DNA of 64,000 bases from an uncultured bacterium (GCA_949294095.1 CASFFZ010000010.1:157414-221413); one strand, 5' to 3'. Counted from the stretch's first letter, positions 48,675 to 57,292 are shown. Numbers and translations: made by a program. Notes: generated by a model not told the origin, from the letters alone.

Positions 48675-49136
48675 ATGGGTAGGCCTCTTAGTCGTGCGGA
48701 AGAAGCAAAGCTCCTGTTTCTTTCCGGATATAATTGCGCCCAATCCGTTTTTTGGGCTTTTAGCAAAGAACTCGGCTTGGATGACAAGACCGCTCTTAAA
48801 CTAAGCTCTTGCTTTGGCGGCGGCATGGGCCGATTGCGTGAAGTATGCGGCGCCATCAGCGCGATGTTTATGGTATTGGGGCTCAAATACGGCTCGGAAA
48901 ATCCGTCCGACCACGCGGCCAAATCCCAATTATATGCCCGCGTGCAAGAGCTGGCGCGCCGGTTTAAAGCGGAAAACGGCTCTATCATCTGCCGGGAACT
49001 GCTCTCCCTGCCGCCCGGCCCGCAGGATCCCACCCCGCAGCCCCGTACGCCGCATTATTACAAAGTGCGCCCCTGCCCGGATAAAGTGGCCAGCGCCGCC
49101 GCGATTTTGGAACAATACCTGCGCGAAAATCCTTAA
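48675..49136 (+). CDS. C_GCAxxG_C_C family protein, 153 aa
   Basis: GYNCAQSVF, SSCFGGGMGRLREVCGAISAMFMVLGL and IICRELL with a late CPDK give the C-GCAxxG-C-C cysteine pattern of this redox-like family. Function unknown; members are common in anaerobes. It follows protein B directly and leads into the glycosylase gene. Confidence 0.8.
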   Translation: MGRPLSRAEEAKLLFLSGYNCAQSVFWAFSKELGLDDKTALKLSSCFGGGMGRLREVCGAISAMFMVLGLKYGSENPSDHAAKSQLYARVQELARRFKAENGSIICRELLSLPPGPQDPTPQPRTPHYYKVRPCPDKVASAAAILEQYLRENP

Positions 49137-49142
49137 GTCCGT

Positions 49143-49655
49143 ATGTCAAAACCGCTTCATAGTTTCCCTCCGTTGGCCGACGCCCGCACCCGCGTATTGA
49201 TTATAGGCAGTATGCCCGGGGCGGCTTCGCTGGCGGCCCACGAGTATTACGCCTACCCGCACAACCAGTTTTGGCGGCTGATGTTTGACCTGCTGGAATC
49301 CGGCCGCACACCCGCCGACTATGCAGATAAACAAAACACGCTCCTTGCCCACCGCATCGGGTTGTGGGACTCGCTGGCCCGCTGCGAACGAACCGGCAGT
49401 TTAGATTCCGCCATTTCACACCCCGTTCCGAACGATTTTCCAAGCCTTTTTGCGCGGTTTCCTCATATTCACACCCTGCTGTTTAACGGGCAAGCCGCAC
49501 ACCGCTACTTTAAACGGGCGTTTAACGGATTTTTAGGAAAAACCGTCTATCTTCTTCCTTCCACCAGCCCTGCCCATGCCGCAAGGTCTTACCAAGAAAA
49601 AAGAACCCGCTGGCAAGAAGCCCTTCGGGCCGCCTTGCAGGAAGTCCGCCCATGA
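49143..49655 (+). CDS. Uracil/hypoxanthine-DNA glycosylase family protein, 170 aa
   Basis: VLIIGSMPGAASLAAHEYYAYPHNQFWRLMFDL is the motif 1 region (GSMPG...Y.HP.N.FW) of the DNA-deoxyinosine glycosylase subgroup; LLPSTSPAHAA is motif 2. It excises deaminated bases. Overlaps the next start (ATGA). Confidence 0.85.
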   Translation: MSKPLHSFPPLADARTRVLIIGSMPGAASLAAHEYYAYPHNQFWRLMFDLLESGRTPADYADKQNTLLAHRIGLWDSLARCERTGSLDSAISHPVPNDFPSLFARFPHIHTLLFNGQAAHRYFKRAFNGFLGKTVYLLPSTSPAHAARSYQEKRTRWQEALRAALQEVRP

Positions 49656-50086
49656 ACACGCTTTCGGCGTGCCTTCTTCTGTTTTCCACGGCTTTTTTGG
49701 CCGCCACGCTGCTGCCGGCGCAATCGGAAGGCGTACTGTTTTGGCTGGCCTACACGCAAAAATATCCGATTGGCCTCTTGCTGGCCGCCGCCACAGCCGG
49801 CAATGTATTAGGCGCGTGGGTAAACTGGTGGCTGGGGCGGTATGTGGCGCGGTTTCAGCATAAAAAATGGTTTCCGGTATCGCCCGCGCAATTTAAACGG
49901 GCGGAACATTTTTTCCAAAAATACGGGGTGTGGGCCCTGCTGCTTTCGTGGGTGCCTTTTATTGGGGATCCCATTACCCTGGCCGCCGGCGCGCTGGGCG
50001 TGCGTTGGCCTGTTTTTTTGCTGTGGGTTACCTTGGCCAAAATGGGCCGCTACGCAGTAGTGTGCCACGCGGCGGGCTGGCTGTAA
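49652..50086 (+). CDS. YqaA-family (DedA-like) membrane protein, copy 1, 144 aa
   Basis: Short DedA/SNARE-associated-type protein: FLAATLLPAQSEGVLF, GNVLGAWVNWWLGRYVARF, KYGVWALLLSWVPFIGDPITLAAGALG. Probably an inner-membrane lipid-homeostasis factor. A second copy follows at 50169. Confidence 0.8.
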   Translation: MNTLSACLLLFSTAFLAATLLPAQSEGVLFWLAYTQKYPIGLLLAAATAGNVLGAWVNWWLGRYVARFQHKKWFPVSPAQFKRAEHFFQKYGVWALLLSWVPFIGDPITLAAGALGVRWPVFLLWVTLAKMGRYAVVCHAAGWL

Positions 50087-50168
50087 AAACGCGGCAAACG
50101 CCCCGATATAACCCTTCTTTTCCCTTTTCAAATGCCGCCCGATCAGCTAGGCTAATACAGGGGGTATT

Positions 50169-50606
50169 ATGCCAGAACTGCATATTCTTATTTTTCAATT
50201 TGTAATGTCTGTCATTTCGGCCAGTATTATTCCGGCCCAGGGGGAACTGATTATGTTCGCGCTGTTGGCTTCCGGGAAATATACCGACTGGCTGTTACTG
50301 ACGGTAGCCTGCGCAGGAACTGTTTTGGGCGTAAGCATAAATTGGATATTGGGCAGGTATTTAAGCAAGTTTCAAAACGAAAAGTGGTTCCCCGTAAAAG
50401 GAACTTATATTGAAAAAGCAAAAACTTTGTTTGATAAACACGGACGGGCGGCCTTGCTGATGGCAGGGATCCCCCTGATCGGCGACCCTATCACCATTGT
50501 GGCAGGCGCTTTGAAAGTAAATTTTGGGTTTTATCTCGTTACGGCAGGCCTCTCCAAATGCGCCCGCTACGGGCTGGTGTTTTTAATCTATATGGGCATT
50601 GTATAG
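50169..50606 (+). CDS. YqaA-family (DedA-like) membrane protein, copy 2, 145 aa
   Basis: ASIIPAQGELIMFALLASGKYTDWLLL, GTVLGVSINWILGRYLSKFQNEKWFPV and KHGRAALLMAGIPLIGDPITIVAGALKV parallel copy 1 closely, so this is a tandem duplication. Ribosome site AGGGGGTATT ATG; terminator at 50608-50640. Confidence 0.8.
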   Translation: MPELHILIFQFVMSVISASIIPAQGELIMFALLASGKYTDWLLLTVACAGTVLGVSINWILGRYLSKFQNEKWFPVKGTYIEKAKTLFDKHGRAALLMAGIPLIGDPITIVAGALKVNFGFYLVTAGLSKCARYGLVFLIYMGIV

Positions 50607-50607
50607 C

Positions 50608-50640
50608 AAAAAGCCCTTCCCCAAACGGGAAGGGCTTTTA
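50608..50640 (+). terminator. Terminator between YqaA copy 2 and the convergent TPR gene
   Basis: AAAAGCCCTTCCC/GGGAAGGGCTTTT stem, usable on both strands. Confidence 0.85.
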
Positions 50641-50657
50641 ATAAATCACGTTTTGCT

Positions 50658-51821
50658 TTACTTATACAACACCGCGCGAAATTCCGCCGTTTTATTGATG
50701 TTTTTAAACATCCAACCTTTTTGGTCTTCGTCGTAAAGCGATTCAAAATTTTTAAAATTGCGCCGCACCGCTTTATCCAAATTGTCGTATGTATTTTTGC
50801 GGTCTTTGCGGCTGAGCCAATAAACACCCGCCAAATTGACATACGGCGTAGGGCTCGTCCCGTCCAGCTTAATAGCCGTTTCCAAATCTTCCTTGGCGCC
50901 TTTCCAATCTTTCAAATTCATTTTGGCAAACCCGCGGTTATTATAGGGAATGGCCCATTTGGGCATTAATTCAATCGCACGGGTATAATCGGCGGCGGCT
51001 TCTTTAAATTTTTTCATTTCCTCATACACCAGCCCGCGGCGGTTGTAAAAAATCGCTTCCGGCTGCAGCTTAAGCAGTACGGTATAATCCTCCAACGCCG
51101 CCGGCTTATCGCCCATGTCCTTAAATGCGCTGGCGCGGTAGCGGTAGGCTTGCGCGTAAGAAGCGTCGCGGTTGATGGCCTTGCTGTAGGCCGAAACCGC
51201 CTCGTCCAGCCGGTTTTGCCCCGAATAAATACGCCCCGTCCAAAAATGCAAATCGGCCGAATCATCCCCCGCCAAACGCAATTGTTTGAGTTGTTTTATC
51301 GCCTCTTCATAACGGTATGCCCCTAAGTAAACCGGAATCATTTCTTTGGATAAGGCAGCGGTCGGCTTTCTTTTTCCCAAATACTTTTGATAATCCCGCA
51401 ACGCATCCTCGTTTTTTTCCAAGGAAGCATTGGCACGGGCGCGGGCCAAATAAAAATTTCGGTACGAAGGTTTCAAAGAAATCGCTTTGGAGAAATCGGC
51501 CTGCGCCAAGGAATAGCGGCCCATTTTTTGATAGGCCAGCCCCCGCGCATAATAGCGGAACGGATCCCGCGGGCGCAGAGACACGGTGCGGGAATAGTCC
51601 GCCAACGCCTGTTTGTTGCGGCCCAAACTTAAGTACGCATCCGCCCGGTAATGGTAGGCATCTGCCATCCGGGGCGATTTGGAAATTACTTTTGTAAGCA
51701 TTTTAATCTGCGTATTGGGGTTTTTTTCCGCTTTGGCTTTGGCAAACAACTGCGAGGCCGTTTGGGCAAACGCGCCCATAGCCATACACAGACAAAAAAC
51801 GATTCCTATAATCTTGCGCAT
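50658..51821 (-). CDS. Secreted TPR-repeat protein, 387 aa
   Basis: Signal peptide MRKIIGIVFCLCMAMGAFA, then at least eight tetratricopeptide repeats (e.g. ADAYHYRADAYLSLGRNKQALADYSRTV, PFRYYARGLAYQKMGRYSLAQADFSKAI, AIPYNNRGFAKMNLKDWKGAKEDLETAI). A periplasmic scaffold; partners unknown. Confidence 0.85.
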   Translation of the reverse strand: MRKIIGIVFCLCMAMGAFAQTASQLFAKAKAEKNPNTQIKMLTKVISKSPRMADAYHYRADAYLSLGRNKQALADYSRTVSLRPRDPFRYYARGLAYQKMGRYSLAQADFSKAISLKPSYRNFYLARARANASLEKNEDALRDYQKYLGKRKPTAALSKEMIPVYLGAYRYEEAIKQLKQLRLAGDDSADLHFWTGRIYSGQNRLDEAVSAYSKAINRDASYAQAYRYRASAFKDMGDKPAALEDYTVLLKLQPEAIFYNRRGLVYEEMKKFKEAAADYTRAIELMPKWAIPYNNRGFAKMNLKDWKGAKEDLETAIKLDGTSPTPYVNLAGVYWLSRKDRKNTYDNLDKAVRRNFKNFESLYDEDQKGWMFKNINKTAEFRAVLYK

Positions 51822-51841
51822 ACCGTGCCTATATTAAACTA

Positions 51842-52543
51842 TTATTTGAGCCAAAATACAAAAAGAAAATTCATCAAAACAATAAATACGCCCCCCGCAT
51901 ACAAGAGCCATAAAAGAACCGTGGAAAACAACCGCAAATTCAAAAATACCGCCCCCACCAACGTGGCTCTTCCGGCAAACAGTTTGCCTAATTGCACCGT
52001 CTTGCCGGAAATTTGCACAATCTTCGCCAACAGCACCGAGCGCAGCGCAAACGTAAGCACCCCTAATAACACCGCCGCCAGCCACCGCAACCACGAAGTA
52101 TAATTATATTGCCGAAACAGCCCCGCCACTTCCTGTACGCTGCCGGCCACCACCACTTTGGCTTGCTCCTTGGCAATGCCTTCGTGCATATTTTCTATTT
52201 TGGAAGCGACTTTTTGCTTGACTAGCCCCAGCCAATCATCAATAAATTCGTCCCACGTAGTGCATACGGCACGCAAGGCAAAAACGCAGGCTGTTACCAG
52301 CGAATAGGAAAACGCAAACAAAGCATACAGGGTAAAACAGCACGCCACCAATACCGCCTCTAAAACAGGCGGCCACTGCAACGGCTTAAGCAGAAAAATA
52401 TAGGTTACATAAGCCGTCATCAAAAAAAGCCCAATGCCGGCGGCCAAATGCGGTAAAAATGCTTTTTGCAACACCGCCAGCAGGCCGGCCAGGGCCTGCA
52501 TAAATAAGGCCGTGGGCGTGGCAGAGGGTGGGTTAGTCTTCAT
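51842..52543 (-). CDS. Integral membrane protein, 233 aa
   Basis: Four to five membrane segments (AAGIGLFLMTAYVTYIFLL, AVLVACCFTLYALFAFSYSLVTACVF, WLRWLAAVLLGVLTFALRSVLL, LLWLLYAGGVFIVLMNFLF) with a charged cytosolic loop in the middle. Family not recognised. Its start overlaps the end of the Cys-rich 48-residue gene. Confidence 0.65.
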   Translation of the reverse strand: MKTNPPSATPTALFMQALAGLLAVLQKAFLPHLAAGIGLFLMTAYVTYIFLLKPLQWPPVLEAVLVACCFTLYALFAFSYSLVTACVFALRAVCTTWDEFIDDWLGLVKQKVASKIENMHEGIAKEQAKVVVAGSVQEVAGLFRQYNYTSWLRWLAAVLLGVLTFALRSVLLAKIVQISGKTVQLGKLFAGRATLVGAVFLNLRLFSTVLLWLLYAGGVFIVLMNFLFVFWLK

Positions 52544-52679
52544 GGCATCCGCAATGGCCGCAGCATCCGCCGCAACAATGACCGCCGGATTTTTTTACCG
52601 ACGGGATCCGGTCGGAAATTTTGACCATTTTGCCTGATTTTTTATCGTACACGTAGGTACCGGTTTTTTCTTCTTTCAT
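52533..52679 (-). CDS. Cys-rich small protein, 48 aa
   Basis: Translation by eye: starts MKEEKTGTYVYDKKSGKMVK and ends GGHCCGGCCGHCGCHED, with six cysteines and three histidines in the last 17 residues, likely a metal site. It overlaps the following membrane protein gene by 11 bases, implying coupled expression. The TYVYDKKSGKMVKISDRIP front half resembles short FmdB-like tags. Function unknown. Confidence 0.7.
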   Translation of the reverse strand: MKEEKTGTYVYDKKSGKMVKISDRIPSVKKSGGHCCGGCCGHCGCHED

Positions 52680-52843
52680 ATTTTCATTATAGCAGTTTCA
52701 AAAACGGCAAATACAACAAAAATAGTATAATAAACGGGGATTTTTACGACGAGGATAAGAAAAAAATAAATTTAATTGAAATATAAAAACAAAAATGTTA
52801 GAATAATATGGTAGTAAAAAACAGCAGCAACCATCCGATTTAA

Positions 52844-52918
52844 GCGCCCATAGCTCAATGGATAGAGTGTCAGCCTGCGGAGCTGAAGATACAAGTTCGA
52901 TTCCTGTTGGGCGCACCA
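52844..52918 (+). tRNA. tRNA-Arg (anticodon GCG)
   Basis: Acceptor GCGCCCA/TGGGCGC, anticodon arm TCAGC-CTGCGGA-GCTGA, T-arm ACAAGTTCGATTCCTGT, CCA encoded. GCG in place of the usual ACG is uncommon in bacteria. Confidence 0.93.
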
Positions 52919-52952
52919 TTTAAAACCACGCGTAAGCGTGGTTTTTTGTTGG
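52909..52952 (+). repeat. Direct repeat copy 1: tRNA-Arg 3' end plus terminator
   Basis: 44 bases covering the last 10 tRNA bases and a CCACGCG/CGCGTGG-type hairpin with T6. The same 44 bases with one mismatch recur at 53038-53081. Confidence 0.85.
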
Positions 52953-53037
52953 AGCGCACAAGGTTATTCCCTTCGGGAAATTCCACCCTTGCACCGCAAA
53001 AGCGAACTTGTCCGCCGTTCCCCTATACTACGGCCTG

Positions 53038-53081
53038 GGGCGCACCATTTAAAACCACGCGCAAGCGTGGTTTTTTGTTGG
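53038..53081 (+). repeat. Direct repeat copy 2: orphan tRNA-Arg 3' end plus terminator
   Basis: 43/44 identical to 52909-52952 but not preceded by a tRNA. The 85-base spacer between the copies encodes nothing recognisable; 53082-53299 also holds no supported gene. Confidence 0.85.
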
Positions 53082-53299
53082 CGTGAAAAATCTTGTTCGG
53101 ACGAAGCTTCCTTGCCTGCGCCAATTGGACGGACTTGTCCGTTGTTTTGCCCCCGCGGGGCGGCTTGCCAAGGCCCGCCGCCTCAGCTTCCGATAGGCTT
53201 TTACCGTTGCCGCCGGCCAAGGCCAAACTGGAGCAAAAACAACGCCCTAAAAATGAAAAATTCACAAAAGGCAGAAGTGTTCCTTTTCTGTTTTTATTT

Positions 53300-54103
53300 T
53301 TACTTCCATTTTAAGTGAAACGTTTCACTCCACAGTTTTGCTTCCAATAAAGTATTTTTTCGCACGCTTTTGGGGATGAAGGGCGCCTGGTTCGGGTACA
53401 TGTTATGAAAAACTTCCAGCGCATCAAAGTAATCGGTAACAATAGCCCGAATGCCGCCCTCCCGGTAGAGGGAAAGTTGGCGGTCTATGTTGTGGAACAA
53501 AACGCTGAACTCCGGCCGGCCGTGAAAAGGATGGAGCGATCCCGGCGCATTGCGCTGCAGTTCGTCTAGCTGAATCGTCCACGGTTCGCCTTTGGCAATC
53601 GCCTTGCGCTTCATTTCGGAATAAATTGCTTTTAAGGTGCTTTTGTTGACGATGTGATGCACGCCGTTATATCCCCCGACGTAGAAGATATTTTTCCATT
53701 GCTGTTTATACTGGGGATGAACCGCCCCGCGCTCTCTGGACAACGAGGTAAGCACCCGCAAGTAATGATAGCTGCCCCATAAGGTGGAAGGACTGCGAAG
53801 AATAGGAGCAGGGAAAGAAATTTCTATATGAATTTCGGGAACGGTTACCGGGCCGAATTTACTGGAAACAATTCTGTTTTGGGTATAGGAACGAATGGAG
53901 GTGGGATTGTGCAAGTGGGAAACATATTGCGCCAAAGAGGAGCTGGCCAGCGGCGCTTGCATATGGCCGTTTATCTTTCCGGCGGAGACCGGTTTAAATT
54001 TTGCTCTTTTGGCAATTCGCACCAATTGATAGGCGCTTTGCCCAAAAACAACGCTTTGGCTTCCCAGCAACAACACAACAAGCAAGACAAGGATTTTCTT
54101 CAT
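53300..54103 (-). CDS. Secreted protein with an HNH-like motif, 267 aa
   Basis: Signal peptide MKKILVLLVVLLLGSQSVVFG. The C-terminal half has YNGVHHIVNKSTLKAIYSEM and, 30 residues on, NAPGSLHPFHGRPEFSVLFHN, a layout like His-Me-finger (HHI...N...H) nuclease toxins. The N-terminal half is not recognised. It may be an exported nuclease-type effector; this rests on motif reading alone. No immunity gene is obvious beside it. Confidence 0.5.
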   Translation of the reverse strand: MKKILVLLVVLLLGSQSVVFGQSAYQLVRIAKRAKFKPVSAGKINGHMQAPLASSSLAQYVSHLHNPTSIRSYTQNRIVSSKFGPVTVPEIHIEISFPAPILRSPSTLWGSYHYLRVLTSLSRERGAVHPQYKQQWKNIFYVGGYNGVHHIVNKSTLKAIYSEMKRKAIAKGEPWTIQLDELQRNAPGSLHPFHGRPEFSVLFHNIDRQLSLYREGGIRAIVTDYFDALEVFHNMYPNQAPFIPKSVRKNTLLEAKLWSETFHLKWK

Positions 54104-54315
54104 AAGCGACTCTCACTATTTTGATCAATCCTTGCTGAATCCCGTACGCCACGAGTGCAACTTGTTTCAGCGTGAATGTTCCCCGGCTGGCAGGGAGGCG
54201 TTTTTCATATTTTACCTTATTATGGCTTTTTGTCCAGTTTTTTCTAATCGGGCCGCTTTTCTGTACATCGTTTTTTGTTCCACATCTAACGAAAGCGGCG
54301 AAATTTGATAAACGC
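54104..54315. other. Intergenic region upstream of the candidate sRNA
   Basis: About 210 bases, T-rich, without a supported ORF. It must contain the minus-strand promoter of the secreted protein gene, but no consensus pair stands out. Confidence 0.3.
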
Positions 54316-54344
54316 TTGCAGTTATAGTTTAAATTAGTTATACT
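54316..54344 (+). promoter_or_regulatory. Promoter of the candidate sRNA at 54351
   Basis: TTGCAG (54316-54321), exact 17-bp spacer, TATACT (54339-54344). Confidence 0.65.
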
Positions 54345-54350
54345 AAAAAT

Positions 54351-54486
54351 AGCCTTAATTAATGATTAATTGGGGTTATACAACTAAAGCAAACCAAAAC
54401 GGAGCTGGCAAAAAGAAAGGCAATTCCCTTTCTTTTTGCCTGAGGAACCGACGGCCGGCTGCTTTTTCCAGCCGGCCGGATTTTTA
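54351..54486 (+). ncRNA. Candidate small RNA, about 136 nt, two strong hairpins
   Basis: Promoter directly upstream. A perfect 14-bp hairpin (54407-54420 with 54427-54440, loop 6) is followed by a terminator with a 9-bp stem (CGGCCGGCT/AGCCGGCCG) and T5 at 54481. A 44-codon frame crosses both hairpins and is unlikely to be real. Confidence 0.5.
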
Positions 54487-54495
54487 TCTCCTATA

Positions 54496-54526
54496 AAAAA
54501 CACCCCGGTTAAACCGGGGTGTTTTA
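54496..54526 (-). terminator. Terminator of the CpXC-cca operon
   Basis: AAAACACCCCGG/CCGGGGTGTTTT stem with a TTAAA loop, just after the cca stop on the minus strand. Confidence 0.85.
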
Positions 54527-54545
54527 AATTCTTCTTTGGCGGCAG

Positions 54546-55658
54546 TTAGCGGGTAAGAAAGGCGACCGCCTCTTCCCGGGATTTAATTTCGCCGTTCCAT
54601 TGCGCTTTGCGCACGCGCCCCAGCGCGCCGGAAATTTTCCGCCCGGCAAGGCCCAAATTTTTAAGCTCCCCCCCGCGTACAAAACACGGCTCCAACGCCT
54701 GTAAAGGCAATTTGGGGAAAACCGTTTTTAAAACGGTTTTCTGCATTTCAGACAGCGGGCCGAGCGGGCTCATTTGTTCCTGCGCAATCTTCCACGCCGC
54801 TACAATCTCCTGCGCCTTGTCTTTGGGCAAGTGGAGCGTGCGGATAAAATCCTCCCCGCTGGGCCCCAGCAGGCACGCCAATATACCCATCCGCTCCGCC
54901 GGAGTGGAAACTCTATCCAACGCGTCATTCCAACGAAGCCCCGGCCAGGCAAATTTAAGCATATCGTATTTTTCCATTAAGCCAAAAATTTCTTTCACGT
55001 GTTTTTCTTTCAACACTTTTAAAAACTCCTGGCAAAAACGTTCCCGCGTAAGCAAAAGCGGATATTCTTCCTTTACCGCCGCCTGCAGCAGCCGCTCCGT
55101 TTTGGGCGCCAGCCGCCAGCCGAATCGCCCGGCAAAGCGCACCGCACGGTACATGCGGGTGGGATCATCCAAAAAGCTTTTATCGTGCAAAATTCGCACG
55201 ACGCCGGCGTCAATGTCTTTTTGGGCGCCGAAAGGGTCGTACGATTGACCGAAATTTTTTGGCAAGATGGAAAGGCACCAGGCATTGGTGGTAAAATCTC
55301 GGCGGAACAAATCGTCTTTCATTTCTTTGGAAAACGCCACCACCGGCAAGGCTCCCGGGTGCGGGTAGCTTTCTTTGCGCGCGCGCACCATGTCCAGCTT
55401 GAGTCCGTTATCCAACTGCACGCGAAACGTGCCGAACTGGGAAAACTTCCGTTTTCCGCCCCCCCAGCGTTTTACGCAAAAACCCGCTACGGATTCTTGG
55501 TTTCCGTCAAAGGCCAAATCAATATCCAATGTGTTTTTTTTAAGGTAAAAATCCCGCACGGCTCCGCCCACCACCCAAGCTTTCAGGCCCAGTTTCTGGG
55601 CATATTCTCCAATGGTATAGAGCGGCTCCCGGTAAGATTTCGGTATGGTAACAGTCAT
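54546..55658 (-). CDS. cca: CCA tRNA nucleotidyltransferase/poly(A) polymerase family, 370 aa
   Basis: LKAWVVGGAVRDFYLKKNTLDIDLAFDG holds the G-G and D-x-D catalytic motifs; RRDFTTNAWCLSI and DDPTRMYRAVRFAGRFGW follow. No HD domain is present. It is needed here because at least two tRNAs in the window lack an encoded CCA. Its ATG overlaps the CpXC gene stop (ATGA). Confidence 0.88.
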   Translation of the reverse strand: MTVTIPKSYREPLYTIGEYAQKLGLKAWVVGGAVRDFYLKKNTLDIDLAFDGNQESVAGFCVKRWGGGKRKFSQFGTFRVQLDNGLKLDMVRARKESYPHPGALPVVAFSKEMKDDLFRRDFTTNAWCLSILPKNFGQSYDPFGAQKDIDAGVVRILHDKSFLDDPTRMYRAVRFAGRFGWRLAPKTERLLQAAVKEEYPLLLTRERFCQEFLKVLKEKHVKEIFGLMEKYDMLKFAWPGLRWNDALDRVSTPAERMGILACLLGPSGEDFIRTLHLPKDKAQEIVAAWKIAQEQMSPLGPLSEMQKTVLKTVFPKLPLQALEPCFVRGGELKNLGLAGRKISGALGRVRKAQWNGEIKSREEAVAFLTR

Positions 55659-56296
55659 AGCACCTGCGGCGGAAAAGCCCCCTCTTGGCTCATACGGTCT
55701 TCGAAATTGCGCAGCAACAAGCTTTTAAGGCCGCTTTTCAACACCTTGCTGGCGGCCACGGCATAATCGTTGGCAGTTTTGGAGAGAGCCGGTGCCGGTA
55801 CGTAGAGAGGAAAATGATTGGCTCTTGCGTATGAAGGTTTCAGCCGCGCTACTTGCATCCCCATAGCGGCGGCGGCTGCCGCAACCGCTTCGGACTCGTA
55901 TGACTCCAATTCCTCTTGCTGCAACAGCGTTTTCAGCGCGTCCAGCCCGAATACGCAAATGGGAGGATAGTCCATATGCAGCGGTTTAAGCAGCGTATTT
56001 TTTATTAATTCGTAATCTTTCTGCATCCGTTCCCGCAGTTGTGCTTCGCGCGGGCGGTCTTTCTCCGAAAATACAAAGACCAATAGCTCGGCGGGAGCAT
56101 CAAAATAAATCAAATCGCCGTCGTGGTGGAAAAAAGCGCCGCATTCCGGGCACTGTACTAAATTGAGTTCGCCGCCTATAACGGCGGATTTTAAATCGGG
56201 GTCTTGGTCGGCACAGACAAAAGACCAGTATTCCACATCAAAAGGTTCACAATGGTTGGGGCAGTGAGCGGCCGCTTCATTCTTAATAGATTTCAT
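55655..56296 (-). CDS. CpXC-domain zinc-binding protein, 213 aa
   Basis: AAAHCPNHCEPFDVEYWSFVCADQDPDLKSAVIGGELNLVQCPECGAFFHHDGDLIYFDAPAELLVFVF is a typical CpXC domain with two Cys pairs. Family function unknown. Coupled to cca by an ATGA overlap. Confidence 0.8.
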   Translation of the reverse strand: MKSIKNEAAAHCPNHCEPFDVEYWSFVCADQDPDLKSAVIGGELNLVQCPECGAFFHHDGDLIYFDAPAELLVFVFSEKDRPREAQLRERMQKDYELIKNTLLKPLHMDYPPICVFGLDALKTLLQQEELESYESEAVAAAAAAMGMQVARLKPSYARANHFPLYVPAPALSKTANDYAVAASKVLKSGLKSLLLRNFEDRMSQEGAFPPQVL

Positions 56297-56360
56297 ATGT
56301 ATTATTTATAGCAAAAAAACATTAGTTTTGCTACTTTTCTTAAAATGATAAAATTAAAAT

Positions 56361-57269
56361 ATGAACTTACAAGCCCGTTCTGCTTTTGCCCGCGAGATTA
56401 CCGTCAAAGGCCTGATTATCAACACCGTCCTGTGCGCGGCCAAATTTGCGGCCGGCGTATTCGGGCGCAGCTCCGCCATGGTGGCAGACGCCGTCCATTC
56501 GCTTTCCGACTCGCTGACGGACATCGTCGTCTTGGCCAGCCTCAAATTTTCAACCCGCCCCGCCGACCAAGACCACGCCTACGGCCACGGCCGGTTTGAA
56601 ACGATGGCCACGCTGGTAATCTCGGTGGCGCTGTTTGCGGTAGGGGCCAAAATCCTCTATAACGGAATTTTGGATATCGTCCGCCTGGCCGAAGGCGGCA
56701 GCATTGCCCGCCCGCATGCCATTGCCTTGTGGATGGCGGTGCTTTCTATTGCCGTCAAAGAATGGCTGTACCGCTACACGCTGAAAGCGGCCAAGCAAAT
56801 CGGCTCTTCCGCGCTGGAGGCCAACGCCTGGCACCACCGCTCGGACGCCATGAGCTCCATCGGCACGCTGCTGGGTATCGGCGGGGCGTATTTCTTGGGA
56901 AACAAATGGACGGTACTGGATCCCCTGGCGGCGGTGGTGGTCAGTTTCTTTATTTTTGAAGTGGCGTGGAATATCCTTAAAACCGCCTCGGACGAACTGT
57001 TGGACAAATCCCTGGGCGCCCAAGCCGAAACGAAAATCACGCAAGTTTGCCGTCAGGCGGAAGCGCAAGCCTGCGCGCACAGCATTAAAACCCGCAAAAT
57101 CGGCGGTTATGCCTGCGTGGAATTTCACGTATACCTGCCGGACGAATGGAATTTAAAGCGGGTGCACGACGCAACGGATAAAATGGAACAAGCCCTGCAG
57201 CAGGCCTTCGGCCCGCAGACCTTGGTTACCATCCACCCGGAGCCCCGCTCGCTGGATAACAACCATTAA
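56361..57269 (+). CDS. Cation diffusion facilitator transporter, 302 aa
   Basis: MVADAVHSLSDSLTDIVV and HHRSDAMSSIGTLLGI carry the HxxxD metal sites of the CDF transmembrane domain (six helices); HAYGHGRFETMATL is the conserved loop. The C-terminal cytosolic metal-sensing domain has HVYLPDEWNLKRVHDATDKME. Exports Zn2+, Fe2+, Co2+ or Mn2+; the metal is not decided by sequence. Confidence 0.9.
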   Translation: MNLQARSAFAREITVKGLIINTVLCAAKFAAGVFGRSSAMVADAVHSLSDSLTDIVVLASLKFSTRPADQDHAYGHGRFETMATLVISVALFAVGAKILYNGILDIVRLAEGGSIARPHAIALWMAVLSIAVKEWLYRYTLKAAKQIGSSALEANAWHHRSDAMSSIGTLLGIGGAYFLGNKWTVLDPLAAVVVSFFIFEVAWNILKTASDELLDKSLGAQAETKITQVCRQAEAQACAHSIKTRKIGGYACVEFHVYLPDEWNLKRVHDATDKMEQALQQAFGPQTLVTIHPEPRSLDNNH

Positions 57270-57292
57270 AAAGTTTGCTACAATAGCCGTAC

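Noticed and set aside
54361..54495. 44-codon ORF inside the candidate sRNA
   Set aside because: It reads through both hairpins including the terminator stem and lacks a ribosome site.
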